From Pempheris klunzingeri (lineage: Eukaryota; Chordata; Actinopteri; Acropomatiformes; Pempheridae), in the NCBI RefSeq assembly GCF_042242105.1, contig NC_092027.1, positions 7,330,721-7,394,720 of the forward strand: 64,000 nt of DNA, written 5' to 3'. Positions 1-11,477 of the stretch are shown piece by piece (the stretch's first letter is position 1; every line of letters starts with the position of its first letter). Under the pieces are notes generated by a model, which was given only the letters and a program-made list of their open reading frames with translations, had not been told where the DNA came from and made no database searches. Both the position numbers and the translations under genes were made by a program.

Positions 1-541
1 ACAGTCAACAAGTGTACTGCAGTAATCTTAATGTATAATATTACAGGACATAAAGGACATTTAACCTGTACCATCAGTCAGCCACAGTAATATGGCAAAT
101 AAAGTATCATAAAATAACATTTACACACTCAGAAAAGTACAGTCCAGCTCTCTAAAAGCTTCACATCTGTTACAAATCAACTAAAACGAAACGCTGCCTT
201 GCTAGAAACACTGAAAAGTCTCTGAGCTAATGTTATAGCCTTCAACATAAGTTTTCTATCAGGGTACCAGTTACATTTTTACATCAGTACATGTCTGCTG
301 GATGCTATTCTGGTTTTACATGCAGCACCTGAACAAATTCACAGTCTGATCTGATAGCGGCTTCATTAGCTAACATGTAAAAGTGGAGTGCTTGTCACCA
401 AAGCTAAGTGGACAGTCACGGCACACGACACTTTCTCTCTCATTTTTTTCACGTGTCGTTTGATCATTCCGGCACTATATGAAGCTTCACATCGCCGTGA
501 GTGGTCATATGTATTAAACAGAACATTAGACAACGTGTAAT
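1..541. other. AT-rich non-coding sequence
   Basis: No exon, RNA gene or clear repeat is recognised here. If the candidate leftward first exon ending at 547 is real, this stretch is the start of that gene's first intron. Confidence 0.4.
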
Positions 542-546
542 GTTAC

Positions 547-640
547 CTGCGTGGTGATAATTTATCTGTTTTGTTGACATGTCAAGTTTCCTGTTCTGCT
601 CCTGGGATCTCAGATGCCGCAACTATCGCGAGAGTTCGTC
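547..640 (-). promoter_or_regulatory. candidate promoter and first exon of a leftward gene
   Basis: On the minus strand a strong splice donor (GCAG|GTAACA) lies at 547/546. Upstream of it is an ATG at 580 that opens 11 codons (MSTKQINYHHA, then a split codon). About 45 bases further upstream is CTCTCGCGATAG (about 622-634), close to the TCTCGCGAGA element found at many TATA-less housekeeping promoters. Sequence around the motif is locally CpG-containing, unlike its AT-rich flanks. The layout resembles the 5' end of a housekeeping gene whose body lies left of the window. In human the neighbour on this side of SLC30A8 is MED30, but these few residues do not look like MED30 and I do not assign a name. 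Confidence 0.3.
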
Positions 641-659
641 TGAACAGCGAGACTAGTGA

Positions 660-3376
660 TGGTAAATTATGAAGTAGAGGCGCCACTTGAAAATGTTGAT
701 TTTATAGTCATTTAATGTGATTTTTACGAGAGAAAAGCGCTACAATATACACTAATTGTTAAGATAATATCCCTAAAGATTAAATTATTTCACAAATATG
801 TTTTACATTGCCCCCCTCCCTCAAAATGTTTCGAAATTAATGGTGATATTACGGTAAAATACAGGCGCACTGTAAATGTGTTCAGGCTACTTGGGGTAAC
901 AGCGCCATATGTTGGTCTACTGTTACATAACAGCCAAGTCACACATCAGACTTCATCAGCCCCCAGGCTAATTTACACCACATGATTGCTTCTCATGGGT
1001 CATTATAACTTTTTTAGTAAGCTTAATTCAAATTCATCTCATAAATGGGTATGTTGTCTACTCTGTGTTAAATCAAATCCCTCAGTCCATCCATCCGTGC
1101 ACCCCTTATACTGTACTGCTGTGGCTTGGATTATTTTTTGAGGCATCAGAATTCAAATTAATTTGAAATACAAGAGGTGTCAGAAGTAGACAATAGGCTA
1201 TACAAAGCTGCTTCCTCAGCATGTGTTCTGCCATGCAGCAGAATTAGGCTACTGCTCTGACTTACAGAGACCGGAAAAAAGAGCTTTATTGAAAAAAAGA
1301 AAGGCTTTGCCTTCAGGCTTGAGTGGGGCTGAAAAAGTAGATTAGGATGCCTATTACTTAATTTACATTATTCATTCAAATTTGGGGTTACGGGCAGGGT
1401 TTCAATTTCCTTTTATCTGGAACACATTTTGTGTAATAATAATAACCTGAAGTCATTTCTTTTCATTTGTTCTCTTTCTCTAAAAAACAGCCTATCTGCA
1501 ACATGCTACACTGATATGGAAAACACTGTCAAGTTCACATGACTGCCCACAACTTCTTAATTGCAGAAGGAGTGCTGGTTAGCTTGCCAGAATGAATGAG
1601 CGTTACTCTTACAATCCCCATCTGCCATACCGCCAGACCAACTGAGGCATGCCATTTGGAAATGAGTTCCTGAATAATCATCCAGCCTGTCTTCTTGGTG
1701 TGTTTAATTGGGACGAGAGCAGTGATGGTGAGTGGGTGGAGGCAGGTACTGAGATGAATGCGCCTGAGTTATAAATTTGACATTACAAGAAAGAATTTTA
1801 AAAATAACATTCATTCATTCACACATCACAGCCGTGGAAAAGGTTAGAAAATGCAAACACTGGTTTGTGTGTTCTCGTTGTGTCTGTGTGTGTGTGTGTT
1901 TATCATGGCGGCAGGGCTGAGAAGGCATCCTGCCTAGTTGAGAGATCATCTATCATCACTGATTAGTGAATAGAGAAACAACAGAATGTATCGATCACAT
2001 CAAGGCAAGCTGAAATTTTTCATCTTGATGTCATCGAACCTCATTGAAATAATCTCATGGTTTCGTAGCATTTTCATTTTGCCCAACATTATGGGGTTGC
2101 CACAGTCACAAATCTTGCTGGAGAGCAGCGAGAAGAAGATTCAAATAAAATATTGAACAAACAGGAAAAGCAGAATCTCATTACCTCTGTGTGTCTGGAG
2201 CAGCATACTGCACATCGCGGGCTGTTGTGTGTAACTGAGGCCTGTTATATAAAAAAACATCAGGAAACAGAGACACACCTTGAAAGTGGTGGCAGGCACA
2301 TAGTACCGCATCATCTCATCAATGCTGCAGGGGCTTGGACCTTAAACATGAGAGGGCGAGACAGCAAGAGCGAGACAGAGAGAGAGAGAAAGAGAGAGAC
2401 AGGGAGAAGGATAAAGTGAACAGAGGAAGAGAAGCAAGAGAAAGAGTTGGAGAGGGAGCAAAAGGTAACAAAAACCTGAAACAGAGACAGACTGAACACC
2501 CCTTGTGAGGAAACACAAACCGTGTAATAATTATTAGCTGAGGGGGTATAAAAGGGATTATCTAGCCACCTAGTGCATTACTCATGCTTTAATTAAATAC
2601 GCACTGATCTGGTCCCTCCGGGGCTGAGTTCAGATGGAGAGAGAAGGAGTACAATGGTTCGCTCTGAAGGCAGAAGCATGTGAAGTCCATTCAACTGTTC
2701 ACAGCAAACTTCACCCCCAAAAGTCTCAGCACACAACAACGAGATTATTATAGCTGAAGGTGTGAGAAACTGGGATACAGTGTATGGGTGCAGGTGGGAT
2801 ATAGGAGGGTTAGACTAATACTAAATAATTTACAGCACAGGCAGCATGTATGTATCTAGAGTTAGAATATGGTACTTTTTGCTAAATCAGATTCTAGTTA
2901 AGGTGTAAATGTATGAGTGATTTATTGAGGAAATAGGACCTTATATAAAGAGAATGTCACAAATTGTTTCCCAATAAAAGGAAATAAAGCAACAGACAGA
3001 AGAGTACAAACAACATAAATAAATAGAAATCATCGATTCATCTCTATCTGTCTCTGTTTATCTCACTGGTGGATCACAAAGTAAAAGAACTACTTTAAAT
3101 CATAGAAAGGGCCCAAATGTTAACAGAAATACTAAAAATGCCAAGTTAAATTTGGGGAATATGTGCATAAAATGATGCACCTTAATTTCCTTATGATGGA
3201 CTAGTGCAGCCACATTATCTCCATGAAGTGTGGAATATGATGCTTTTAACAACTTTAAAGCTACTTAAACAGAAATAAAGTGTGAACCATTGTGCATTCT
3301 GAGGTCAAATACAAACTATGATCTGTAAAATTAGCAAATACCAAATATGAAAATAGTAATTTGGAAAAGTAGGTTT
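660..3376. other. intergenic region with short simple repeats
   Basis: No gene is recognised. The stretch holds a short TG run near 1879-1900 and a GA-rich purine tract near 2340-2480. Short reading frames at 2153-2516 on both strands are products of the purine tract and have no family resemblance. Confidence 0.5.
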
Positions 3377-4304
3377 TGCTGATTATAGAAATCTTCGCAT
3401 ATGAGATTAAAATATGTGCCTTAAATGTAGATATTTTCAAAATAAAAGTCTCACAGTAAGTGGGCACCAGCCAGCTCTGTGTCAGTTGTTATTAATGATG
3501 CCCTTGACCATGACACAGTAGCTCAGGACACCCATTGCTCTTACTGCAGGAAACAGCGGGATAGAGGAAGGTCAGACTCAAACCAGCCGTAAACACATGG
3601 GTCAGTAACATGTCAGAGGCTCCTGGTACCACAAAAATTAAAAAAAAAAGAAAAAGACAAAAACTTTAAGATTAATGGGGTGAGTATGCTAACAGGGATC
3701 AAGTTGCCCCTTAAGACAATGGATCCATTTTTGAGCTTGTTGCCCAGCAACAGAGGAGCTGGTGTTGGCAAGAAGGGGTTAAACGGAAACAGTGCTTCAT
3801 CATGAAAGATTTTATGAGACTATAAATCAGACTTTGAAAGCAAGACTCAAGACAGAGTATTTGAAAAATGAAGATATTATTGAATAATTCATGTCAGATT
3901 GTACCTTACAACTGTACAAAAGCAGTGGAAAAGAATTTTGATCATGTATTAAAATACACTCAATGCTCCCCTGGCGTGAAAGTTCACACATGGGAATATT
4001 TATGGTTCTATATCTTTCTCCACCATAACATTTTGATTTTATGATTTTATGATTTAAATTGAATTTCATTGTGTAATTCTGTGGTGGTGAAACACAAATA
4101 AATTAACCTTGGACCTTGATATTTAACACTAGACTGTGTGAAAAGGCTTCTGGCTATAGCCACTGTCTGAAGTTGATACAGTATTAATGCTAACACAACA
4201 GTAATATTGCATCGGTCTGAATGCTTCCCACGGTTCACGAGGTAAACAAACACAATAGTTAAAATGTGTGCTTAGGATAGAAACACATGTTATTAGGATG
4301 GTGA

Positions 4305-5170
4305 GTGTGAGGCAGCAGACCCAGAGGCAGATCTGGACAGGTGCAGTTCAATGATTTATTAAGGCGTAAATATATTTACAGGCAGAAACAGAAAGGGGAG
4401 AGTGGCCTGGAAGCTAAAGATTAGGGACCTTAGGCAGACAGCCTGGGGGCCTGACAGGGGTCGAGCAGGAGGCCTCAGGAAGATGGCCTGGTGGCAAGAC
4501 CAAAAGGTGGAGCTGGTCTGGATAAAGGCCTGGATGCTGGCGACGTAGGCGGAACAGCTCTGGAGGATGACCCGGGGGCCAGCAATGGGGTTCAGGCGGG
4601 ACATCAGCACAGACGGCCAACTTGGGGTGTGGGAGTTCAGGCTGGGGGTCAGGTTCCAGCTTAGTCTCTGGGGTGCTTGGCTGCTGAGACAGCCGCATTG
4701 GCTAGCATGCTGGAGGTTAGCTGACTGAGTTGCAGGCTGGAGGCTGGCAGGCCGAGAAGCAGGGATGTTAGCTCTCCCAGGTAACACATTCTTCAGCTAA
4801 CGCTTAAAGGGCACTTCCTTGTTTGCCGTGGTCAGAGCTGCCTCTCTGTACTCACTACTAGGAGCCCTCTTCCAACAACCTTTGAGTCACAGAAGGCTAT
4901 AAGTCACCTCATAGACACAGTTCATCCTCAAACAGTCCATCTGCTGGGTATATCATAGTGGTCTGCTCGCGCAGGCTGGAGCATGTGAGGCAGCAGGGAA
5001 AGGATCCAAATCCAGACAACAAAGGCAGATCTGGTGCAGTTCCATGATTTAACACCAAAGTAAGGCATAAGTAGGCTTACAGCCAGATAGAGAAAAGCAG
5101 GCAGGCAGGTACAGGGTCAGAGTAACAGCTAGGTTCAGTCCTGGTGGCTCAGATGGAGACAGAGAGGCAG
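4305..5170. mobile_element. insertion inside duplication copy 1, probable dispersed repeat
   Basis: This block is missing from the corresponding place in copy 2 (about 6710-6765), so it was inserted after the duplication or deleted from the other copy. It contains two imperfect direct copies of a roughly 90-base segment (about 4309-4398 and 4985-5098), which share GTGAGGCAGCAG, GGCAGATCTGG and GTGCAGTTC followed by ATGATTTA. The middle is GC-richer with many CTGG/CAGG words. A 142-codon minus-strand reading frame here is low-complexity (Ser, Pro, Gln) and resembles no protein I know. The element class is not identified. Confidence 0.5.
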
Positions 5171-5527
5171 AATGTGACATGTACAAATACAGAAATGATG
5201 AACATTTACTTTATAATCTATTTCAGCACGAATTCACATCCATGTAAAAACAACTTGTGAATATTAAACTTTTATGGTAGAAGGATGAGGAAATAACTTT
5301 TCCTGAAATCATTTCGGCCGTGTGCAAGCCTGCCTTTCATTCAGACACATCCTCATTGTTATGCCATTATTAACATTTCTTTGGGAATGTCAACACAAAG
5401 GCACTTGAGGCACAGTAATGTGACTTTGGCATTAATGTCACAGTAAGACATGAGACCTCGGGGTCTAACAAGCACCGCAGAACGACTTCATATCGTTGTC
5501 ACCAGAGGTCACAGCAGCTAAAGCACA

Positions 5528-5596
5528 GCTCCATTTGAGTCACAACAGAGTGGAAATGCCTGTGTCATTTCTCTGTCTGAGCACCCACTGACTCAT
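5528..5596 (-). pseudogene. broken copy of slc30a8 last exon
   Basis: On the minus strand the splice acceptor (CTCCACAG at 5597-5604) and the first codons are almost identical to the working last exon starting at 7315. The copy then lacks about 7 and 17 bases at two places, giving frameshifts, and lacks about 98 bases covering the end of the exon with the CxxC motif and the stop codon. It cannot encode the normal C terminus. Because the acceptor survives, it could in principle be spliced into a longer slc30a8 transcript, but there is no direct evidence for that. Confidence 0.8.
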
Positions 5597-5903
5597 CTGT
5601 GGAGGAGAGAAGACAAGGGAATGGGCACTAAACAAACACTTGCCAAAAAAAAAACATTCTCACTGTCTTTTGACTCAGATAGAAGTGGCACCAGTTTAAA
5701 AAGTAAAATATAATTGAGTGTGTGCGTCCTCCTACAAAATCATGTAATGATTTCATGTTATGTGAAACTGTTTTATTAAACCTTTTTGTCATGAGCAACT
5801 TTTGAGAGTGATGGAAAACTAGTCATATTACTTGTAAGTTTATACACACTTGGCCATTAAAGCTGGTTCTGATCATTTTGAAAAATAATAAGCTAATGGT
5901 GAT

Positions 5904-7480
5904 GATTATAGAAATCTTCACATATGAGATTAAAATATGTGCCTTAAATGTATATATTTTCAAAATAAAAGTCTCACAGTAAGTGGGCACCAGCCAGCTC
6001 TGTGTCAGTTGTTATTAATGATGCCCTTGACCATGATACAGTAGCTCAGGACACCCATTGCTCTTACTGCAGGAAACAGCGGAATAGAGGAAGGTCAGAC
6101 TCAAACCAGCCGTAAACACATGGGTCAGTAACGTGTCAGAGGCCCCTGGCACCCCAAATGACAGTCCAGGTTCATTAAAAATCACACAAACGTGTTTAAA
6201 GTCAAGGAGGTGGTGGTCTGTTAACAGGGATCAAGGTGCCCTTTAATACAATGGATCCATTTTTGAGCTCGTTGCCCAGCAACAGAGGAGCTGGTGTTGG
6301 CAGTAAGGGGTTAAACGGAAACAGTGCTTCATCATGAAAGACTTTGAGATTGTAAATCAGGCTTTGAAAGCAAGACTCATTAAACAGCGTTTGAAAAATG
6401 AAAATTTTATTGAATAATTTGTTTCAGATCGTACCTTAGAACTGTACAAAGGAATTTTGATCATGTATTAAAATACACTTGATGCTCTCCACAGACAGTA
6501 CTTTTGAGGTTGCTGGTGTAAAAGTTCACACTTAGAAATATCTATTGATCTCCATTTACATGCCAGACTGTGTGCAAATGCCCATGGCTGTATCCTCTGT
6601 CTTAGGTTAATGCTCAAACAAACCGTACGTTAGCATCGGTCTGAATGCTTCACACAAGTTCACGAGGTAAACACAGTAGTTAAAATGTGTTTAGGATGGT
6701 GAATAGAAAATAGATAATAAAAATAAGGACTTACCCAACACACTTGATCTTGTATGGAATCAGAAAAGATGAACATTTACTTTATACAGTGCATTATGAT
6801 TTCTATTGCAACATGAATACAGCTAAATGCAAAAAACAGCCCATGAATATTAACGCTTCAGACACAATTTAAAATTCACATGGGAGAAGGATGAGGAAAG
6901 AAATTTTCGTCTAAAATCATTTCAGTCATGAGCAAGCCTGCCTTTCATTCAGGCACATCCTGATTGCTATTTCATTATTAACACGTCAACACAAAGGCAC
7001 TTAAAACACAGTGATGTGACTTTGGCATTAATGTCACAGTAAAACATAAGACCTCAGGGTCCCACGAGCAGACAGAACAACTTCATGTTGTTGTCACCAG
7101 ATTTCACAGCAGCTAAAGCACAGCTTGGCCTTATTCTGCTGGGATCAGAATAAGAATTTAGGCAGGCTGCTATATCTTGGGGTCCTCACAGAGGGTGCAT
7201 CCAGGCTTCAGGTCGGCCTGTCGCTCCATTTGAATCGTAACAGAGTGGAAGTTGTAGGAGGAGAAACAAGCCTGTGTCATTTCTCTGAGGACAGTTTGAG
7301 CATCCACTGACTCATCTGTGGAGGAGAGAAGACAAGGGAAGAAAATAATGTGTTTATATTGTATATCTTTGTCATTGTTTAAGGAAAATAATGTACACTT
7401 CATTCACCCACTCACTGTGTTTTGACTCATTAGTGATATACGGTTACAAGTGGCTCCAATTTAAAAAGTAAAATATGGCT
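5904..7480. repeat. tandem duplication, copy 2 with the functional slc30a8 terminal exon
   Basis: This is the partner of the copy at 3377-5715. It keeps the intact last coding exon of slc30a8 (7170-7315) and the presumed 3' UTR on the minus strand. A minus-strand AATAAA (plus-strand TTTATT at 6406-6411) is present here, while the equivalent place in copy 1 (about 3860-3870) reads TATTATT and has lost the signal. Confidence 0.85.
6406..6411 (-). promoter_or_regulatory. candidate poly(A) signal of slc30a8
   Basis: AATAAA on the minus strand, about 760 bases beyond the slc30a8 stop codon, inside duplication copy 2. It would give a 3' UTR of ordinary length. Other signals were not excluded. Confidence 0.4.
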
Positions 7481-10400
7481 GAATCAAGCAGACAGTTCAC
7501 AGGTTCACAAGAGAATATGTTTGCATTTTAGTATGGAAGTCTTTTCTCACCGATGGCTACGTGTGCAGACAGCACAGCCTGGTTCATGGTGAGGGCCCAG
7601 ATGTGCAGGTTGTGGACCGCTGTCACTCCTTTCACTGCCAGCAGACCATCACGCACCTCACTGTACCTCACCCCTGAGGGAGTACCTGCGTCATTGATGA
7701 AAAATAAAAAAGAAAAGGTGGTGTGTCAATTGGTGGTAAGACTTTGATAGGGAGTCAGATAGAGTGAAGCAGAAAGCTGTTGCTGTTGTTTTCAGTTCCA
7801 GGGAGTGAGAGCTTTACCTTCCATCAGGACAGTGAGAATATCCTTCATGATGGTGAAGGTGGTGCACAAGACAAATATGGAGAAGAGGAAGGTGCAGATG
7901 GGGTCAGCAATCTTATATTCTGGCTGAAAGAAACAAATAACACAGAAAATTAAGTATTATCAGGTAATTGGTGCTGTAGTGTAGTGTACTATTTTCAAGT
8001 TTTGTATTTCTCAAAGAGCACAAAGTCTTTGCAGACTTTTATTCAAAACATGGCCATGGCATCAAAGGATGCAGATAAAGCATCCTTAAGTATTTTATTT
8101 TCAGTAATGGCTGCCTAGAGGAAAGGAACAAACTGTAAAATACAATGGGACACGGGGCCGAGACAATTAACTTAGTATCTGTAATGTAGGAGAAGCTCAT
8201 AATTTCGCAGTAATGACCGCCTGAGGAGAGGATCTGCTGCACACCGAAATCTTTGAGCATTTTGCAGACAGACACAACAAAACAGCACGTGGACAGAAAA
8301 TATGGCATCATCTTTCCTGCTGCAAACAGCCACAGCCTTGTGCTGTTCGACATTCCTCAAAGGTGAGAGTGTTTTAGCACTGAGAATACAGAGCGGTGGA
8401 AGGTTAGAAGCTAAATATAATTCAGGAATTAATGAATGAGAGCTACAGTGCTGTGTACTGCGGCAGTATACATGCAACAGCAAAGCAGAGTTAAGCCCAA
8501 ACACTGATGATAATCACAACCTAGATATATTAATCATCTTGACCATCTTGCCTCGCTGTTGTGCGCTGTGTCGCACGAACAAGCCAAGTACTATAGCAAA
8601 TAAATGATTTCTGATAATTTAAATCAAATATACAATGATCTTAATTCTAAAAAAAAAAAAAGAAAATCAACCTAAGTGAAGTCCAAAACCAACATGTGAT
8701 GCCTGATAGTTTATTGCCCTGATCAAGCGTTACGTTCTTAGCCTTCACTCTGTAAGACTCCCCACACTTGGTGCACAGCTAGTGAGGCTCCTAACCTTGA
8801 AGAAGATAATGATGGCGCTGACAAGCACGCTGATGCTCTGGAGAAGATCTCCCACCACGTGGACGAAGGCCGCTCGCACGCTAGCGTTGGCTTGCTTAGC
8901 CCTCCGCCCTAGAAAATAAATAAATAAAAAATAGACAAGCAGTTCAGTAAGATCCACACTCTGAAGATGATTATACACTGGATTATAGTTCATTACAGTC
9001 CTAATGGATTGTAATTCCCCCCATAGTGCATACTCAGTCATACTGCAGAATACGGTGCACGGGGAATTGAACAGTTAATCTTTCATTGTTTCATGGCCAC
9101 TGCTAATCACACTTAAGGAGAATGACTTGTATACAGCGAACATACCATGATCGACTCCGTTTTGCTCCACATCTACATTGTCACCATTTGAGTGGCTGTG
9201 GTTTGCGGTCTGACGCTGTCCTTTTCCTTTCTTGTGACTGTGGCCGTGCCCGTGCGAGCTGAGACCACCGTGGCTGTGGCCATGACCGGAGTCGTGAAGG
9301 GTGACAGCCATGCTTTTGAGAGCAAGAGCAAAGTATGAAACTAATCAGCTCTGAGGTACAAGGCGTTTTAACAACATACAACGCAAACATCTTCAAGAGC
9401 CCATCGATCTGGATTTAGGATTGCCCTCCTCTCTGTACTGGCTTTAATTACGTCATAAATACTCAAAAAGGTGCACTGTGCGCAGATCCAAGCTGTACAA
9501 ACGATAACTCAGTGTGTTTTTCACTTACATAATATTAGCCAGCACAGCACAACCCGAGGTAATGAGCATGACAGTGCCCTCGATGGTGTAGTCATTGCTG
9601 ATGAGGCGCTCCACAGCCAGATAAACCAACACTCCTGTTACCAGCCAGATGGTGAAAATTGACAGCAGTGCACCCAGGATCTCTGCATGGGTGAAGAGAT
9701 GAAGAGGAAAATAAATGTGGTCAAATACGGACTGAAAGGTGTCCTAGATAACAGTTATTTGGACCCAAACCTGAAAATTGATGGAAATTCAGAATACACT
9801 TCAGAGAACAGGTTCGACTATTGAGAGTGTTGAAAATTATTGGTTAAGAAAACAGGGGTGCAAAATAAGGAAAGGACAAATGAAATCAATAGGAGTTGAG
9901 CAACAAGTTGTAAAAACAGCAGCTTGTCCATGTAAGTTTTTAAAGATCTTCAAAAAACTGTAAGTCCCTGCTCCTTTGCAAGAAATATGTTGCCCATGCA
10001 AAGCCACTAAAAAAATCAATAAAAACAAGGTAGTAAATCTTGCATCCATCCATTCTTATCATGAAATCATCCAACGATTGATTTAAACAAAAATGACTGA
10101 ATAAGAGGTTTAAGTGTTGGTAAATTAAATATCATAGGACAACTGTTTATGGCGCAGCTTTAAAATCGGACAGCAGCCACAGATTGACAAATGTTGTCAA
10201 TATTGTACCTGCACGATGCCAGCCATAATTGAGCTTGTGTGTGGCGGGTCTGGAAGAGAGCCAGAGGGATAACAGGCTGATGATGAAGCTGGTGAAGTCC
10301 ACCAGCAGGTGGGCAGCGTCTGTCATCACCGCAAGACTGCCCGCAAAATACCCACCTGCAGAAAGAGACACCATAAACGAACATTGATATCATACTGTTG

Positions 10401-11424
10401 TACTGCTCAAATGCAACATTTATACTCGTGTAGGAAGAAGTTAAAAATAAATGAATGAAACGAAAATTCAACAATGCATCCAATAGTTGATTTCACTTAA
10501 AACTAAATGTGTCAACCTGATGGTGGTTCTAGAGGAAAAAAGCCATTTAAATTCATCAGGAACTTATGGAAGGACATTTTGGGTAAAAATAAGGAAGTAT
10601 TTGAAAGAGAGGAGAAGCAGAGGAAGTGAAAGGAGACAAAGGCAGTGGAACGACAAAGGTCAAGACTGGTAGAAAAGGTGATAAAGAGGAGAAAAGTGTG
10701 AGATGGAGAAGTATGTGAATAAGTGAACAAAATGACCAGCAAAACTACAGCTAATTATCAGGTGTTACAGACTGAGGAGGCGTCAGATTTACACTTGTAC
10801 AGTAATCTTGGAATGGAAAATGCACTGGGCATGGAAATATGAAAACAAACAGAAAACGGCAATTTATGGATTAAGGATGAAAGAAAGTGAGAAACACAGA
10901 AAGGCTCACCAATGATTTCACCGATCATGAAAATCAGGCAGATGACAGAGGCCACATACAACCTCTTCCTGGCAGTTTTCTTCTCCCTCTCGCGATCCTC
11001 CTGTGCATGGCTGTTGTCGTGGCAGTGCTTGATGCCATCGGTGCCGTTTATCTGCGATGCCTCCTTGTTGAGCACGCTGGACGGTCAGTAAAAATCAGAG
11101 TAAGTGCAGTGAAGTGACAGCAGATAACAACATGTAGTTCAGTAACCTTATTTCACAAGTCTGACTGACTTTAACATTTGTTTAAGGTGCAACAATTTTC
11201 ATTTCTTATATTTCTTTGCTTGATTTATTAAAGTGTCGTCTTCAGATCACTTGCTGATTTTATTTAAGTGCGACGAGTAACATTAATCTCTTTCACTTTA
11301 ATAGCTTGTAGTCTTTTTGTTGCATTTACAGTGTCAATCAGCCTGCTTCCAGATACAGTATAGCTGCAGATTAATAGAAGGGGAATGACTGAAGTAGAAT
11401 TTTATCTGCAAAAACAAAAAAACG

Positions 11425-11477
<53 letters not shown>

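Larger units (their letters stand above)
3377..5715. repeat. tandem duplication, decayed copy 1 of the slc30a8 3' end
   Basis: Bases about 3377-4290 closely match 5904-6710, and about 5175-5715 match 6765-7475, in the same order and orientation. Together this is a tandem duplication with a period of about 2.5 kb. Copy 2 holds the working last exon and 3' flank of slc30a8; this copy 1 lies just downstream of that gene, which reads leftward. Copy 1 is longer because of an insertion of roughly 870 bases at about 4305-5170. Long blocks, for example around 3420-3600 versus 5943-6125, are nearly identical by eye, so the event is not very old. Confidence 0.85.

Noticed and set aside
4359-4787. 142-codon minus-strand frame
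   Set aside because: Low-complexity product of the inserted repeat block; no recognisable domain.
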